Source of the DNA: an uncultured Bacteroidales bacterium
GTDB taxonomy: Bacteria > Bacteroidota > Bacteroidia > Bacteroidales > Paludibacteraceae
DNA length: 51,468 nucleotides
Direction of reading: 5' to 3'
Assembly: GCA_937916355.1 (NCBI GenBank)
Contig: CALFTM010000032.1
Location: 1-51,468 of the forward strand
The position numbers and the translations under genes are program-made. Positions within the stretch are counted from its first letter, which is position 1. Every line of letters starts with the position of its first letter. Shown here in pieces: positions 1 to 9,023 of the stretch. Below the pieces are notes generated by a model, which was not told the origin of the DNA, made no database searches, and saw nothing but the letters and a program-made list of their open reading frames with translations.

Positions 1-134
1 ATGGTTCGCATGAGATCATGTTGGGTTACACATGGTGTGTCACTAAACACTTCTGTCGATGATAACCCTTTGGGCGAGTTATATAGATTCACCGTTTATA
101 ATAAAAAAAAAGTAATTACTTATCTGCGAAAAAA
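1..134. other. upstream edge, no gene recognised
   Basis: The first 134 bases lie before cysE. A frame open from base 1 runs to 183 and into cysE, but its translation resembles nothing I know and it overlaps the real gene. No terminator or clear TAnnTTTG promoter is visible. It may be the tail of a gene cut by the window edge. Confidence 0.3.
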
Positions 135-1022
135 ATGTCAATGTCATCAGTTATTTCAAAACTTTCAGAATTTGATAGCCTAAAGGAGATTTATCACGAA
201 AAAAGAGACGAAGACTCCTATCCCTCATGTCATGTTTTGAGAGAAATCGTGGATGTCACAAGAGCCATTCTCTTTCCCGGCTTTTATGGTTCCCATTGTG
301 TGAATTTGAAGACGTTGTCTTATCATATCGGAGTTAATATTGATAATCTCTCTTTATTGCTCAGAGAGCAGGTATATGCAGGGTTTGTCTTTGGAGATAT
401 TAAGACGGACGATCGTTATCGCTTAAAAAATCAGGCGAAGCAGGTTGTCGACGCTTTTATGGAAAAATTGCCTGAATTGCGACGTTTACTCATTACTGAC
501 GTAAAAGCTGCGTATGATGGCGATCCTGCAGCAAAAAGCTATTCAGAAATCATTTTATGTTATCCCGCATTTAAGGCCATTTCAAACTATCGTATCGCAC
601 ATGAATTGCTTACATTGGGAGTTCCGCTCATCCCTCGAATGATAAGTGAAATTGCGCATTCCGAAACAGGAATCGACATTCACCCCGGAGCAAAGATCGG
701 AGAGCGATTCACGATTGATCATGGAACCGGAGTCGTTATAGGAGAGACCTGTATCATTGGTACAAATGTGAAGCTTTACCAAGGTGTGACCTTAGGAGCT
801 AAGAGTTTTGAATTGGATGAATTTGGTAATCCTAAAAAAGAGGGAGACAGGCATCCCATCATTGGGGATAATGTTGTCATATATGCCAATGCGACGATAT
901 TAGGGCGTGTGACTGTTGGTAAAGATAGCGTCATCGGAGGAAACGTTTGGCTCACCGATGATGTCGAAGAAAAGTCGCAGGTGACCATTCATAAACCAGA
1001 ATTGAGAAAGAAAGTTCTATGA
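135..1022 (+). CDS. cysE: serine O-acetyltransferase
   Basis: Transfers acetyl from acetyl-CoA to L-serine, giving O-acetylserine, the acceptor for sulfide in cysteine synthesis (cytosolic). The 295-residue protein has a long helical N-terminal part (about 1-175) followed by a left-handed beta-helix of hexapeptide repeats. The diagnostic active-site stretch DHGTGVVIGET is at 195-205 and GVTLGAKSF follows at about 217-225. The length fits the EpsC/SatA type common in Bacteroidota rather than a short acetyltransferase. The ATG at 135 is preferred because the helical domain needs almost the whole frame. It overlaps birA by four bases (ATGA), so the two are translationally coupled. No sulfur-assimilation gene is adjacent. 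Confidence 0.95.
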   Translation: MSMSSVISKLSEFDSLKEIYHEKRDEDSYPSCHVLREIVDVTRAILFPGFYGSHCVNLKTLSYHIGVNIDNLSLLLREQVYAGFVFGDIKTDDRYRLKNQAKQVVDAFMEKLPELRRLLITDVKAAYDGDPAAKSYSEIILCYPAFKAISNYRIAHELLTLGVPLIPRMISEIAHSETGIDIHPGAKIGERFTIDHGTGVVIGETCIIGTNVKLYQGVTLGAKSFELDEFGNPKKEGDRHPIIGDNVVIYANATILGRVTVGKDSVIGGNVWLTDDVEEKSQVTIHKPELRKKVL

Positions 1023-1762
1023 GACCTGTTTTTCTACATCTTGATGAGACTGACTCCTCTAATAGCCATTTAACTCGATTGTTGGGTGAAGATGAGGCGA
1101 TAGAGGAGGGGTTTACCATCTGGGTGGATTCTCAAACAGCAGGACGAGGGCAGATTGGAAATACGTGGCTATCCGAAAAGGGTGAAAACCTCCTTTTCAG
1201 TATCTTGTTGAAACCGAGAAATGTGAAAATTTCAGAACAGTTTTATATTTCAGAGGCTGTAGCCGTAGCACTTTTAAAAACTTTAAAAACCATCTTTCCT
1301 TCAGAAGATTTTTCTCTGAAATGGCCCAATGACATCTATTTCAAAGAGAAAAAAATCGCTGGAATCCTAATTGAAAACTCTTTGATGGGAGGGGAGATTT
1401 CCCACGCCATTGTTGGGGTGGGGTTGAACGTAAATCAATCGTCATTCGATGACAGTTTACCCAATCCGATCTCTCTTTCACTCATCACGGGTGAAAAATT
1501 CGATAGGCAATCCCTTTTGAATAAACTTGTAGATGCAATATTGTCTGAAGTCCACGCTCTTTATAATGGAGATTTCAATCAGGTCAGGTGTGTCTATATG
1601 AATATGCTTTTTAGGAAAGATCTCTTTTCAAAATATTACGATTCCAACGGAGAATTTCGTGCAGTAATCAAAGATGTAGAACCCAATGGGCGATTACATT
1701 TAAAATTAGAAAATGGAGAAGAACGATCTTATTTCTTCAAAGAGGTAGAATTTGTTTTGTAG
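1019..1762 (+). CDS. birA: biotin--[acetyl-CoA-carboxylase] ligase
   Basis: Activates biotin to biotinyl-AMP and attaches it to the acceptor lysine of biotin carboxyl carrier proteins. Seen in the 247-residue product: the biotin/ATP-binding loop GRGQIGNTW at 42-50, the catalytic KWPND at 101-105, GILIEN at 115-120, and a small C-terminal SH3-like domain. There is no N-terminal helix-turn-helix, so this is a monofunctional ligase and should not repress transcription as E. coli BirA does. The start overlaps the cysE stop. aroQ begins 17 bases after the stop, which suggests one transcript of unrelated housekeeping genes. Confidence 0.94.
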   Translation: MRPVFLHLDETDSSNSHLTRLLGEDEAIEEGFTIWVDSQTAGRGQIGNTWLSEKGENLLFSILLKPRNVKISEQFYISEAVAVALLKTLKTIFPSEDFSLKWPNDIYFKEKKIAGILIENSLMGGEISHAIVGVGLNVNQSSFDDSLPNPISLSLITGEKFDRQSLLNKLVDAILSEVHALYNGDFNQVRCVYMNMLFRKDLFSKYYDSNGEFRAVIKDVEPNGRLHLKLENGEERSYFFKEVEFVL

Positions 1763-1779
1763 ATTATAAATAGAAAGTT

Positions 1780-2217
1780 ATGTTGAATATAATGATTATC
1801 AACGGGCCTAATTTGAATTTGTTAGGTAAAAGAGAGCCGGGAATTTATGGTTCGCAGTCATTTGAGGATTATTTGGAAACCCTTAGAGAGCGTTATCCCG
1901 ATGTTAATATTTCATATTTCCAGTCGAATGCAGAAGGTGCGTTGATTGATACCCTTCATGAGACCGGTTTTATTTCAGACGGTATAATTTTAAATGCAGG
2001 AGCCTATACCCACACCTCTTTGGCTATCGCCGACGCTATTCGTGCGATAAAATGCCCGGTGATTGAGGTTCATATCTCCAATGTCCACAAGAGAGAAGAG
2101 GTGCGCCACCACTCTTTCCTTTCTCCAGCCTGTGCCGGTGTCATTTTAGGTTTTGGAATGGATTCCTACCGTTTGGCGTTGGAGGCTTTGATAGAGATGA
2201 AATCCGCAGAGATATGA
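1780..2217 (+). CDS. aroQ: type II 3-dehydroquinate dehydratase
   Basis: Dehydrates 3-dehydroquinate to 3-dehydroshikimate, step three of the shikimate pathway. The 145-residue length is typical of the dodecameric type II family. Motifs seen are NGPNLNLLG at 8-16, the flexible-loop segment REPGIYG with the catalytic tyrosine (Y23), and the substrate-binding VIEVHISN followed by REEVRHHSF. The gene is third in the cysE-birA-aroQ run. The flippase gene starts 44 bases later, so it may be cotranscribed. Confidence 0.95.
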   Translation: MLNIMIINGPNLNLLGKREPGIYGSQSFEDYLETLRERYPDVNISYFQSNAEGALIDTLHETGFISDGIILNAGAYTHTSLAIADAIRAIKCPVIEVHISNVHKREEVRHHSFLSPACAGVILGFGMDSYRLALEALIEMKSAEI

Positions 2218-2261
2218 TGCGGTTCTGATCCAGTTTTTACCCATCAAAATTTATACAAGTC

Positions 2262-3746
2262 ATGTCGCAGATGAAATCCTTGGCAAAGCAGACTGCCATT
2301 TATGGGGTGAGCAGTATTTTAGGGAAGTTCCTAAATTGGTGCTTAGTCCCTTTATACACTTATATTTTGACGAGTTCCGCTGAGTATGGTGTGGTGACCA
2401 ATTTGTATGCTTGGACTGCTTTGCTTCTTGTGATTTTGACCTATGGCATGGAAACTGGTTTTTTTCGTTTTGTCAACAAAAGCGATGAAGATGCACAGTC
2501 GGTTTATAGTTCCGTTTTATGGTGTATCGGCTTCACCTCTTTTTTATTTGCCTTTTTTGTTGTTTTATTTTCGCAAGAAATCGCCGATGGATTGGGCTAT
2601 TCCGAACATCCTGAGTACATCACCCTGATGGCGGTGATTGTTTCGCTCGATGCTTTTGGATCAATTCCTTTCGCTTATCTGCGTTATCAGAACAGGCCCG
2701 GTAGGTTTGCCATAATCAAGTTGTTGATGATTGTGGTAAATATCTTTTTCAATATTTTCTTTTTACTCGTTTGTCCTTGGTTGCTTGAAAACTATCCTTC
2801 GACGGTCTCATGGTTTTATATCCCTGATTATGGTGTGGGTTATGTTTTTGTGTCAAACCTGTTTTCAACTTTGTTTGTAACGTTGATGCTGATGCCGGAA
2901 GTCCTAAAATCTAAGCTTTCTGTCAACCGTTCGTTGCTCAAGCGTATTTTGAATTACTCTCTTCCGCTTTTGGTTTTGGGAATAGCAGGAATTATGAATC
3001 AAACAATAGACAAAATCATTTTCCCCTATTTGATGCCCGATCGAATTGAAGCAGATGTTCAGCTGGGTATATACGGAGCCTGTTTTAAAGTTGCCATGGT
3101 GATGATGGTCTTTACGCAGGCGTTCAGGTATGCCTACGAGCCGTTTGTTTTCGCACAAAACAAAGGAGAGGACAAGAAAAAGGAGTATGCCGATGCCATG
3201 AAATTTTTTATTATATTTTCTCTCCTAATCATTTTAGGAATGATATGTTTCCTTGATGTTCTGAAATATTTGATCAGGAGCGATTATTGGGAAGGTTTGC
3301 GTGTTGTTCCTATAATTCTCTTTTCTTATTTGTTCCAAGGAATCTTTTTCAATCTCTCATTATGGTACAAGCTGATTGACAAAACGAAATTTGGAGCCGT
3401 TTTCTCTTTGATAGGTCTTTTGATAACCCTGATCATCAACATTCTGTTTGTGCCAAGTCATGGTTATATCGCTTCGGCGATGGCATCCTTTTGTTGCTAT
3501 CTTGTCATTATGCTGATTTCCTATTTCATAGGGCAGAAATACTATAAGATAGATTATGATTTAAAATCTATTTTCTTCTATCTGACGATTACGCTATTGT
3601 TGTTGGCTGTACAATACTTTTCTCCATTAGAGGGAGTATGGAAGTATGTGCAGAATGTGCTGATCATTGCCCTATATGTCGTAGTCGTTTTGAAAAGAGA
3701 TTTGCCCGTCCAGTCATTGCCTGTTGTCGGTCGTTTCTTCCGATGA
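2262..3746 (+). CDS. polysaccharide flippase-like membrane protein (Wzx/MviN-MATE superfamily)
   Basis: A 494-residue polytopic protein with about 12-14 hydrophobic segments and a short soluble start (MSQMKSLAKQTAIYGVSS). The opening pattern of a basic N-terminus followed by a glycine/serine-rich first helix, and the even spacing of helices, match oligosaccharide flippases of the MOP superfamily (polysaccharide biosynthesis protein family). These move undecaprenyl-linked glycans across the inner membrane. In Bacteroidales this type is often found next to aroQ and may be involved in gliding/S-layer or LPS glycans; that is inference. No glycosyltransferases are next to it. It ends ten bases before the convergent dgt stop. 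Substrate unknown. Confidence 0.85.
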   Translation: MSQMKSLAKQTAIYGVSSILGKFLNWCLVPLYTYILTSSAEYGVVTNLYAWTALLLVILTYGMETGFFRFVNKSDEDAQSVYSSVLWCIGFTSFLFAFFVVLFSQEIADGLGYSEHPEYITLMAVIVSLDAFGSIPFAYLRYQNRPGRFAIIKLLMIVVNIFFNIFFLLVCPWLLENYPSTVSWFYIPDYGVGYVFVSNLFSTLFVTLMLMPEVLKSKLSVNRSLLKRILNYSLPLLVLGIAGIMNQTIDKIIFPYLMPDRIEADVQLGIYGACFKVAMVMMVFTQAFRYAYEPFVFAQNKGEDKKKEYADAMKFFIIFSLLIILGMICFLDVLKYLIRSDYWEGLRVVPIILFSYLFQGIFFNLSLWYKLIDKTKFGAVFSLIGLLITLIINILFVPSHGYIASAMASFCCYLVIMLISYFIGQKYYKIDYDLKSIFFYLTITLLLLAVQYFSPLEGVWKYVQNVLIIALYVVVVLKRDLPVQSLPVVGRFFR

Positions 3747-3756
3747 AACCGTGGAA

Positions 3757-5088
3757 TTATAGAGTTGGCAAACTCATTCCTGTGAGTTTCTGATAGAGAT
3801 CCAGCGCATATATGTCGGTCATTCCGGAAATATAGTCGAGTACTGCGATGATTTTTTTATATGGTTCCTCTTCAGATATTTCATATTGTTCAGGAATGCG
3901 GGCGATTAGCAGTTTTGAATATGCTTCTTGAGGGTTGAAGGCAGCATTGATACTCTTTTCAATCAATGTGTAGATGATGTTGTAACCTGCGATTTCCACA
4001 TCCACAACATCCTTCGAATGATAAATCTTTTTTGAGGATATTTTCTGGCATTTTTTGTAGGCTTCGCTCACTGGTTCAGGAAGAGAGTCTATCAGGGAGG
4101 AATTGAATGTGCCGTTCATTATAGCCTCCTCATTTTCGACAAAAATTTTAGCGCATTCATCGACTAATATTCCTATCACACTGGAGCGGAGGTAGACGAT
4201 TTGTTCGTTTTCATCTCCCACCTTCATCATCTTTTCAATCTTAGATTCCTTCTTCTCCTCAGAGATATAATCTAACAGTAAATTTTTGCACTCTTCAGTC
4301 GTAATGAGTTTCATTTTATGAGCGTCTTCGATGTCCATGATCTCGTAGCATATATCGTCCGCAGCCTCTACAAGATAGACCAATGGGTGTCGGGCGTATT
4401 TATATGGAGAAATCTTAATCATGCCCAAGTCGTCCGCTATTTTTACAAAATCCTCTTTTTCACTTTGGAAAAAACCGAACTTTTTCTTTTTTTCAGTTAT
4501 ATAGTCTGATTGATATGGATATTTGACGATTGATGCGATTGTCGAATAGGTGAGTACGAATCCCCCCTTTCTTCTGCCATTAAATTGGTGGGTCAGAAGT
4601 CGGAAAGCGTTGGCGTTTCCCTCAAAGTGTATGATGTCGTTCCATTGGCTGTCAGAAAGATGATATTTTTCTTTCAGTTCGCTTCCTTTCCCTTCTGAAA
4701 AATATGATGAAATCGCAGTTTCTCCCGAATGCCCGAAGGGTGGATTCCCCATGTCGTGAGCCAAGCACGCCGCCGAGACGATATCCCCTATTTGGGAAGT
4801 CCCTTGATAGAGTGAATCGCCATGCTTTTGGAGGAGTAGCCGGTGTACAGTATTCCCCAACGAACGTCCTACACATGAGACCTCCAGACTATGAGTGAGC
4901 CGGTTGTGGACGAAGATATTGCCCGGAAGAGGGAAGACCTGAGTTTTGTTTTGCATTCTCCTGAAAGGAGCAGAAAAGATAAGGCGGTCGAAATCACGTT
5001 GGAATTCGGTTCTAATCTCTTGTTTTGAGTTATGTATATCTTCCAGTCCAAATCGTTTTGTGGAGATTAGTTTTTCCCAGTTCATCAT
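3757..5088 (-). CDS. dgt: dGTP triphosphohydrolase (HD superfamily)
   Basis: Hydrolyses dGTP (and perhaps other dNTPs) to the deoxynucleoside and triphosphate. About 443 residues. Metal-binding HD motifs are visible: the histidine in NRLTHSLEV, the HD pair in AACLAHDMGNPPFGHSGE, and a later aspartate in EAADDICYEIMD. The segment RLIFSAPFRRMQNKTQVFPL is the family's N-terminal signature. The frame is open upstream as far as 5253, but those extra residues lie inside the neighbouring tcdA gene and look non-coding, so I start at MMNWEKL (5088); a start at 5094 is equally possible. The gene lies 52 bases downstream of tcdA and is probably cotranscribed with it. It converges on the flippase gene with no obvious terminator. 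Confidence 0.93.
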   Translation of the reverse strand: MMNWEKLISTKRFGLEDIHNSKQEIRTEFQRDFDRLIFSAPFRRMQNKTQVFPLPGNIFVHNRLTHSLEVSCVGRSLGNTVHRLLLQKHGDSLYQGTSQIGDIVSAACLAHDMGNPPFGHSGETAISSYFSEGKGSELKEKYHLSDSQWNDIIHFEGNANAFRLLTHQFNGRRKGGFVLTYSTIASIVKYPYQSDYITEKKKKFGFFQSEKEDFVKIADDLGMIKISPYKYARHPLVYLVEAADDICYEIMDIEDAHKMKLITTEECKNLLLDYISEEKKESKIEKMMKVGDENEQIVYLRSSVIGILVDECAKIFVENEEAIMNGTFNSSLIDSLPEPVSEAYKKCQKISSKKIYHSKDVVDVEIAGYNIIYTLIEKSINAAFNPQEAYSKLLIARIPEQYEISEEEPYKKIIAVLDYISGMTDIYALDLYQKLTGMSLPTL

Positions 5089-5140
5089 ATTCATAGAATT
5101 TAAATAGGTGGATATATGTTGTGGCTGCAAAGGTATGTAT

Positions 5141-5863
5141 TTAGTTGATTTTTGCCAATTCCCCGATGACGTGCCAAGCGATGTAGTTCCCGAAGGTGGA
5201 GGGCATGTACGAAATCGTACCGACCGTAGAAACTTTGTTTTGTTCGTCGTCAATCAATTTTACCGCCTTTTCATCCGCCAGTTCGGCACTAAAAACACAT
5301 TTGAATCCTCGTTTTATCCCCAGTTTCGACAATCTTTTCCTGACCATCTTCGCCAAAGCACAATTGAAGGATTTCGATATGTCTGTCAAACGAATTTGAG
5401 TGATGTCTTTTTTAGCTCCAGCTCCCATAGACGAGATGACTGGAATGTTGCGTTGCAGGGCAGCATGAATCAGGAAGACTTTCGGACTGAGCGTGTCAAT
5501 TGCGTCGACCACGTAGTCGTAGTGTGTTGCGTCCAATACCTCGAAAGTTCTCTCATCTTTCAAAAATTCATTCAAGACATGAATCTTCAGTTGAGGGTTG
5601 ATGTTTAGTAGCCGTTCTCTCATCACATCAGTTTTAGCTTTCCCGATAGTATCTTGCAAAGCGATCAACTGACGATTGAGATTGCTCTCGTTGACATTAT
5701 CTGCGTCGACGATGGTGATTTCACCGATGCCGGCTCTCACGAGCATTTCAGCAGCGTATGCCCCCACACCTCCCACACCTACGATTAGGACGTGCTTATG
5801 TGATAAAATTTCAACTGCGGATTCTCCCAATAATAATTCAGTTCTCTCTTTCCAGCTACTCAT
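5141..5863 (-). CDS. tcdA: tRNA threonylcarbamoyladenosine dehydratase (E1-like)
   Basis: ATP-dependent enzyme that cyclises t6A37 of ANN-decoding tRNAs to ct6A. The 240-residue product has the ThiF/E1-like Rossmann motif GVGGVG near 29-34, the NESNLNRQ loop that binds ATP, and the DAIDTLSPK segment. The absence of a second catalytic-cysteine domain and the SFNCALAKMVRKRL region match TcdA/CsdL rather than ThiF or MoeB. Longer starts at 5890 and 5920 exist, but a perfect TAnnTTTG element at 5892-5899 on this strand would put the transcript start near 5886, which supports the start at 5863 (MSSWKERTELL). Confidence 0.93.
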   Translation of the reverse strand: MSSWKERTELLLGESAVEILSHKHVLIVGVGGVGAYAAEMLVRAGIGEITIVDADNVNESNLNRQLIALQDTIGKAKTDVMRERLLNINPQLKIHVLNEFLKDERTFEVLDATHYDYVVDAIDTLSPKVFLIHAALQRNIPVISSMGAGAKKDITQIRLTDISKSFNCALAKMVRKRLSKLGIKRGFKCVFSAELADEKAVKLIDDEQNKVSTVGTISYMPSTFGNYIAWHVIGELAKIN

Positions 5864-5891
5864 TTGGTAAAAATTATGAAAAAAATTCATG

Positions 5892-5899
5892 CAAAGATA
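5892..5899 (-). promoter_or_regulatory. Bacteroidota -7 promoter element for tcdA-dgt
   Basis: TATCTTTG on the minus strand, an exact TAnnTTTG match, 29 bases before the tcdA start. No clear -33 TTTG is visible at the expected distance. Confidence 0.6.
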
Positions 5900-5941
5900 A
5901 CCATAATGGCTTTTAAACATGAATAAAACGAAAAACTTTAT

Positions 5942-5949
5942 TAACTTTG
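5942..5949 (+). promoter_or_regulatory. Bacteroidota -7 promoter element for the dut operon
   Basis: TAACTTTG, an exact TAnnTTTG match, 42 bases before the dut start. It shares a 128-base divergent intergenic region with the tcdA promoter. The -33 box is weak. Confidence 0.55.
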
Positions 5950-5991
5950 ACGATTAATTTGGTAATTTGTTTTTGAAAATAGAATTTAGAT

Positions 5992-6426
5992 ATGCAAGTA
6001 AAAATAGTTAATCGTTCAAAGCATGCGCTTCCGGCTTACGAGACGAAAGCTTCTGCGGGTATGGATTTAAGGGCGAATATTGATGCGCCGGTAGTTTTGG
6101 AGCCACTTGGTCGTGCGTTGATACCGACAGGATTGTTTATTGCGTTGCCAGAAGGCTATGAGGCACAAATTCGTCCGCGTAGTGGTTTGGCAGCCAAGCA
6201 TGGCATTTCGGTGTTAAATTCACCGGGGACGATTGATGCAGATTACCGTGGAGAGATAAAAGTTATACTGGTTAATTTGTCAAATGAGCCTTTCACCATC
6301 GAGGATGGCGAGAGAGTTTGTCAGATGGTCGTTGCCAAACATGAACACGTCGCATGGGAGAGTGTAGAGGTGTTGGACGAGACAGAAAGAGGAGAGGGAG
6401 GCTTTGGCCATACAGGGAAAAAATAA
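5992..6426 (+). CDS. dut: deoxyuridine 5'-triphosphate nucleotidohydrolase
   Basis: Trimeric dUTPase: converts dUTP to dUMP, keeping uracil out of DNA and feeding dTMP synthesis. All five family motifs are visible in 144 residues: AGMDLRA, PRSGLA, GTIDADYRGEI with the catalytic aspartate, GERVCQMVV, and the C-terminal closing loop RGEGGFGHTG. The next gene starts 14 bases downstream, so dut heads an operon with the TPR, DUF4292 and EnvC-like genes, a gene order I recall as common in Bacteroidales. Confidence 0.97.
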   Translation: MQVKIVNRSKHALPAYETKASAGMDLRANIDAPVVLEPLGRALIPTGLFIALPEGYEAQIRPRSGLAAKHGISVLNSPGTIDADYRGEIKVILVNLSNEPFTIEDGERVCQMVVAKHEHVAWESVEVLDETERGEGGFGHTGKK

Positions 6427-6440
6427 TCTGAGATAGTTTA

Positions 6441-8201
6441 GTGAACCGTTTTTTCAGACATATAATTTCGTTCGCACTGGTTTTTGCAATCTGTGCGGGG
6501 ACTTCTGTTTTTGCTAAGAAGGCAGAAAGGACAAATATAGAGGCCGAAGTTCGGTTGAGTGACAAGGAGCAATTCCGATTTAAATATTTTTATTCAAATG
6601 CGGTTTGTGCGAAATTGTCGGGAGACTTGCCTTCTGCCATGGACTATTTGTACAAATGTTTTTTGATAAACCCCCATGCCGGAATTGTATTCTTTGAATT
6701 GGCGACCATCAGCTCGATGCAACAGAACTATACGAGTGCCGTGACCTATGCGCAAAGAGCGGTGAACGCTAATCCTACCAACATACGTTATAAGCGTGCC
6801 TTGGCAGAGCTTTTGATGAGGTCGGAGAAATATGATGAAGCAGTAGCGGCTTATAGAAATCTGATCGAGTTAGATTCCAAGCATGCTGAAAATTATTATT
6901 TGACGTTGGCTTCTATTTTGGATTATCAAAAAGATTATGAGGGCAGTATAAAAGCTTTGGATCGTTATGCTGAACTGACGGAACTCACCCCTGCTATCGT
7001 CGAAGAAAAATTTAAACTTTATATTAAACAAGGCGAGAAGAAAAAGGCATTTAAGCAAATTGATGAACTGATTAAGTATCAGCCCGACAACTTCAATTAT
7101 GTATCGTTCAAGGCTGAAATGTATTGTGCGTTGAATGATACGGTTGCCGCAAATAAAGTTTTCCAAAAAGCTTTTAAGGAAAATGGGGATAACCCTTCAT
7201 TGCAGTTTGTCTATGCAAAATATTTGGATAATATTGGGGATAGTTTATTGTCAAGGAAATACTATATGTCGACCTTCAATAATCCTCATTCCTCTTTTGA
7301 TGTACGGTCGATTGCTTTGCTTTCTCTCACGATTAGCGAGCCTGACCTCCTTCCTGACTCTATCTACAAAAGTTTCATAAAAGAGTATCCAGAAGAGTAT
7401 TCCCCTTATTTTTCCTATGGTTTTGCTCTGATTCAGAGAGATGATACCACTTGTTTTGACTATTTCCAAAAGTCTTTGGATATAAATCCGAAACAGGAAG
7501 ATGTTTGGAGAGAATTGATTACTTACTATTCCCAAAGTTCAAATCTGAAGAAGACGAAGGAGGTTTGTCAGATGGCATTGGTCTCTTTCCCTCGCAATGT
7601 AGATTTCCGTTATGTGTTAGGAATGGCATATCGTCTCGACAAACAAGATAGTCTGGCGATCGAAGAGTGGAAAGTCGCATTGGATTATGCCTTGCAACAA
7701 CAGAACCCTATTTCGTCATCCACGATCTCTGCAGTGATGGGGGATTTGTATTTCAGTATGGGGGAGAAGGAGTTGGCTTATGCTTCCTATGATTCAGCCC
7801 TTGTCTACAATCCTGAAAATATCATGGCGATGAATAATTACGCCTACTACCTCAGTTTGAATGGTGAGAATTTGGATAAGGCAGAGAAATTGAGCCTCAT
7901 CACCGTAAAGGCGTATCCTAAAAATCCGGTATATCTGGATACATACGCTTGGATATGTTTTAAAAGGGGGGAGTATTCGATGGCGAGTCTTTACATAGAA
8001 CAGGCGTTTAACAATGGCGGAGCTACAGACCCTGATTTGTTAGAACATTATGGAGACATTTTGTTTAAAATGGGGGAGGGCAAATCTTCCTACCTTCGAA
8101 AATGGAAAGAGGCTCTCGAAATCAGATTAAAAGAAGAGACCCCTTATGACGGGCTGGAAAAATTAAAATTAAAAGTTGAAGGAGAAACTTATGTGGAATA
8201 A
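6441..8201 (+). CDS. secreted/periplasmic tetratricopeptide repeat protein
   Basis: A 586-residue protein starting at GTG with a signal peptide (basic start, hydrophobic core, cleavage near SVFAKK at about 20-27). The rest is a string of degenerate TPRs, best seen in segments such as the FLINPHAGIVFFELATIS and AVTYAQRAVNANPTNIRYK regions and at the C-terminus (ENIMAMNNYAYYLSLNGENL). TPR solenoids are protein-protein scaffolds; its position between dut and a lipoprotein gene suggests a role in the cell envelope, but no partner can be named. It overlaps the DUF4292 gene by 11 bases. I chose the GTG start because it gives the complete signal peptide. Confidence 0.85.
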   Translation: MNRFFRHIISFALVFAICAGTSVFAKKAERTNIEAEVRLSDKEQFRFKYFYSNAVCAKLSGDLPSAMDYLYKCFLINPHAGIVFFELATISSMQQNYTSAVTYAQRAVNANPTNIRYKRALAELLMRSEKYDEAVAAYRNLIELDSKHAENYYLTLASILDYQKDYEGSIKALDRYAELTELTPAIVEEKFKLYIKQGEKKKAFKQIDELIKYQPDNFNYVSFKAEMYCALNDTVAANKVFQKAFKENGDNPSLQFVYAKYLDNIGDSLLSRKYYMSTFNNPHSSFDVRSIALLSLTISEPDLLPDSIYKSFIKEYPEEYSPYFSYGFALIQRDDTTCFDYFQKSLDINPKQEDVWRELITYYSQSSNLKKTKEVCQMALVSFPRNVDFRYVLGMAYRLDKQDSLAIEEWKVALDYALQQQNPISSSTISAVMGDLYFSMGEKELAYASYDSALVYNPENIMAMNNYAYYLSLNGENLDKAEKLSLITVKAYPKNPVYLDTYAWICFKRGEYSMASLYIEQAFNNGGATDPDLLEHYGDILFKMGEGKSSYLRKWKEALEIRLKEETPYDGLEKLKLKVEGETYVE

Positions 8202-9018
8202 TGTTAAAAAAAATCCCATAAATGGGAGAAATTATATAATTTTTTCTTTTCTTTGCCTTATTATTCTTTTGGGTGGTTGTAAAACCCGAAAGATGGCGGA
8301 AGAGATTGTGAAGACTCCGGAAACGGAGACGTTTCAATCGTTTAGCGCGAATGTGGATTTTTCATTTACTTTTCCCAATGAAGGTCAGCAGTTGCCTACT
8401 ATCGGAGGTCAGGTTCGGATACTAAGGGATAGCGTAATAATTTTTTCAATCCAGCCAATTTTGGGGATGGAAGTTGCCAGAATCTGTGTGACAAAGGATG
8501 ATGTGATGGTGTTGAACCGAATGGAGAAAAAATATGCGCGGAGCACTCTTCGTAATCTGTTAAAGGGATTGCCACCAGAGGGTGTATATAGTGGTATCGA
8601 ATCTATTTTATTGAACCAGTTATGGGGAGAAAAAGGGATTACTACGGATTTGGGAGAGTTTAAGGTTGTAGAAGTAGGAACAACCCGTTTGGCGCAGAGG
8701 TTGTATGAAACGTCATCTTTGGAATATGTCCTGAATGAAGCATCAGATCTTGTCTCTGGAGCTGCATTTGATAAAACATCAACTGTAAGATGGTCGTACG
8801 GCGATTTTTCAGAAAAACTGATGGGTAAAAAATTTCCAAGGAAGTTGGATATTTCTTTGTATTATAATTTCTCGAAAGATCCATTCGGGGTTATGGGAAT
8901 CTACTACAAGAAAATTGAGCTGGATAAGATTGCTAATTTTGATTGTAAGATTCCTGAAGGATATGAGATGGTGGAGTTCAAGAGCATGGCATCATTTTTA
9001 GGTACCAATGTAAAGTAA
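8191..9018 (+). CDS. DUF4292 family lipoprotein
   Basis: About 275 residues with a lipoprotein signal ending in the lipobox LLGGC at about residue 30, followed by KTRKMAEEI. The mature part (SANVDFSFTFPNEG..., SVIIFSIQPILGMEVARICVTKDDVMVLNR) matches what I know of DUF4292, a beta-rich family in Bacteroidota sometimes compared with the LolA/LolB lipoprotein-carrier fold. A role in outer-membrane lipoprotein handling is inference only. The ATG at 8191 overlaps the TPR gene's stop; a TTG at 8176 in the same frame is less likely. The EnvC-like gene starts six bases after the stop. Confidence 0.82.
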   Translation: MWNNVKKNPINGRNYIIFSFLCLIILLGGCKTRKMAEEIVKTPETETFQSFSANVDFSFTFPNEGQQLPTIGGQVRILRDSVIIFSIQPILGMEVARICVTKDDVMVLNRMEKKYARSTLRNLLKGLPPEGVYSGIESILLNQLWGEKGITTDLGEFKVVEVGTTRLAQRLYETSSLEYVLNEASDLVSGAAFDKTSTVRWSYGDFSEKLMGKKFPRKLDISLYYNFSKDPFGVMGIYYKKIELDKIANFDCKIPEGYEMVEFKSMASFLGTNVK

Positions 9019-9023
9019 ATACC

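Noticed and set aside
4652..5051. Minus- and plus-strand frames inside dgt (4652-4876, 4704-4898, 4869-5051)
   Set aside because: They overlap the conserved HD-domain frame of dgt and show no recognisable protein features.
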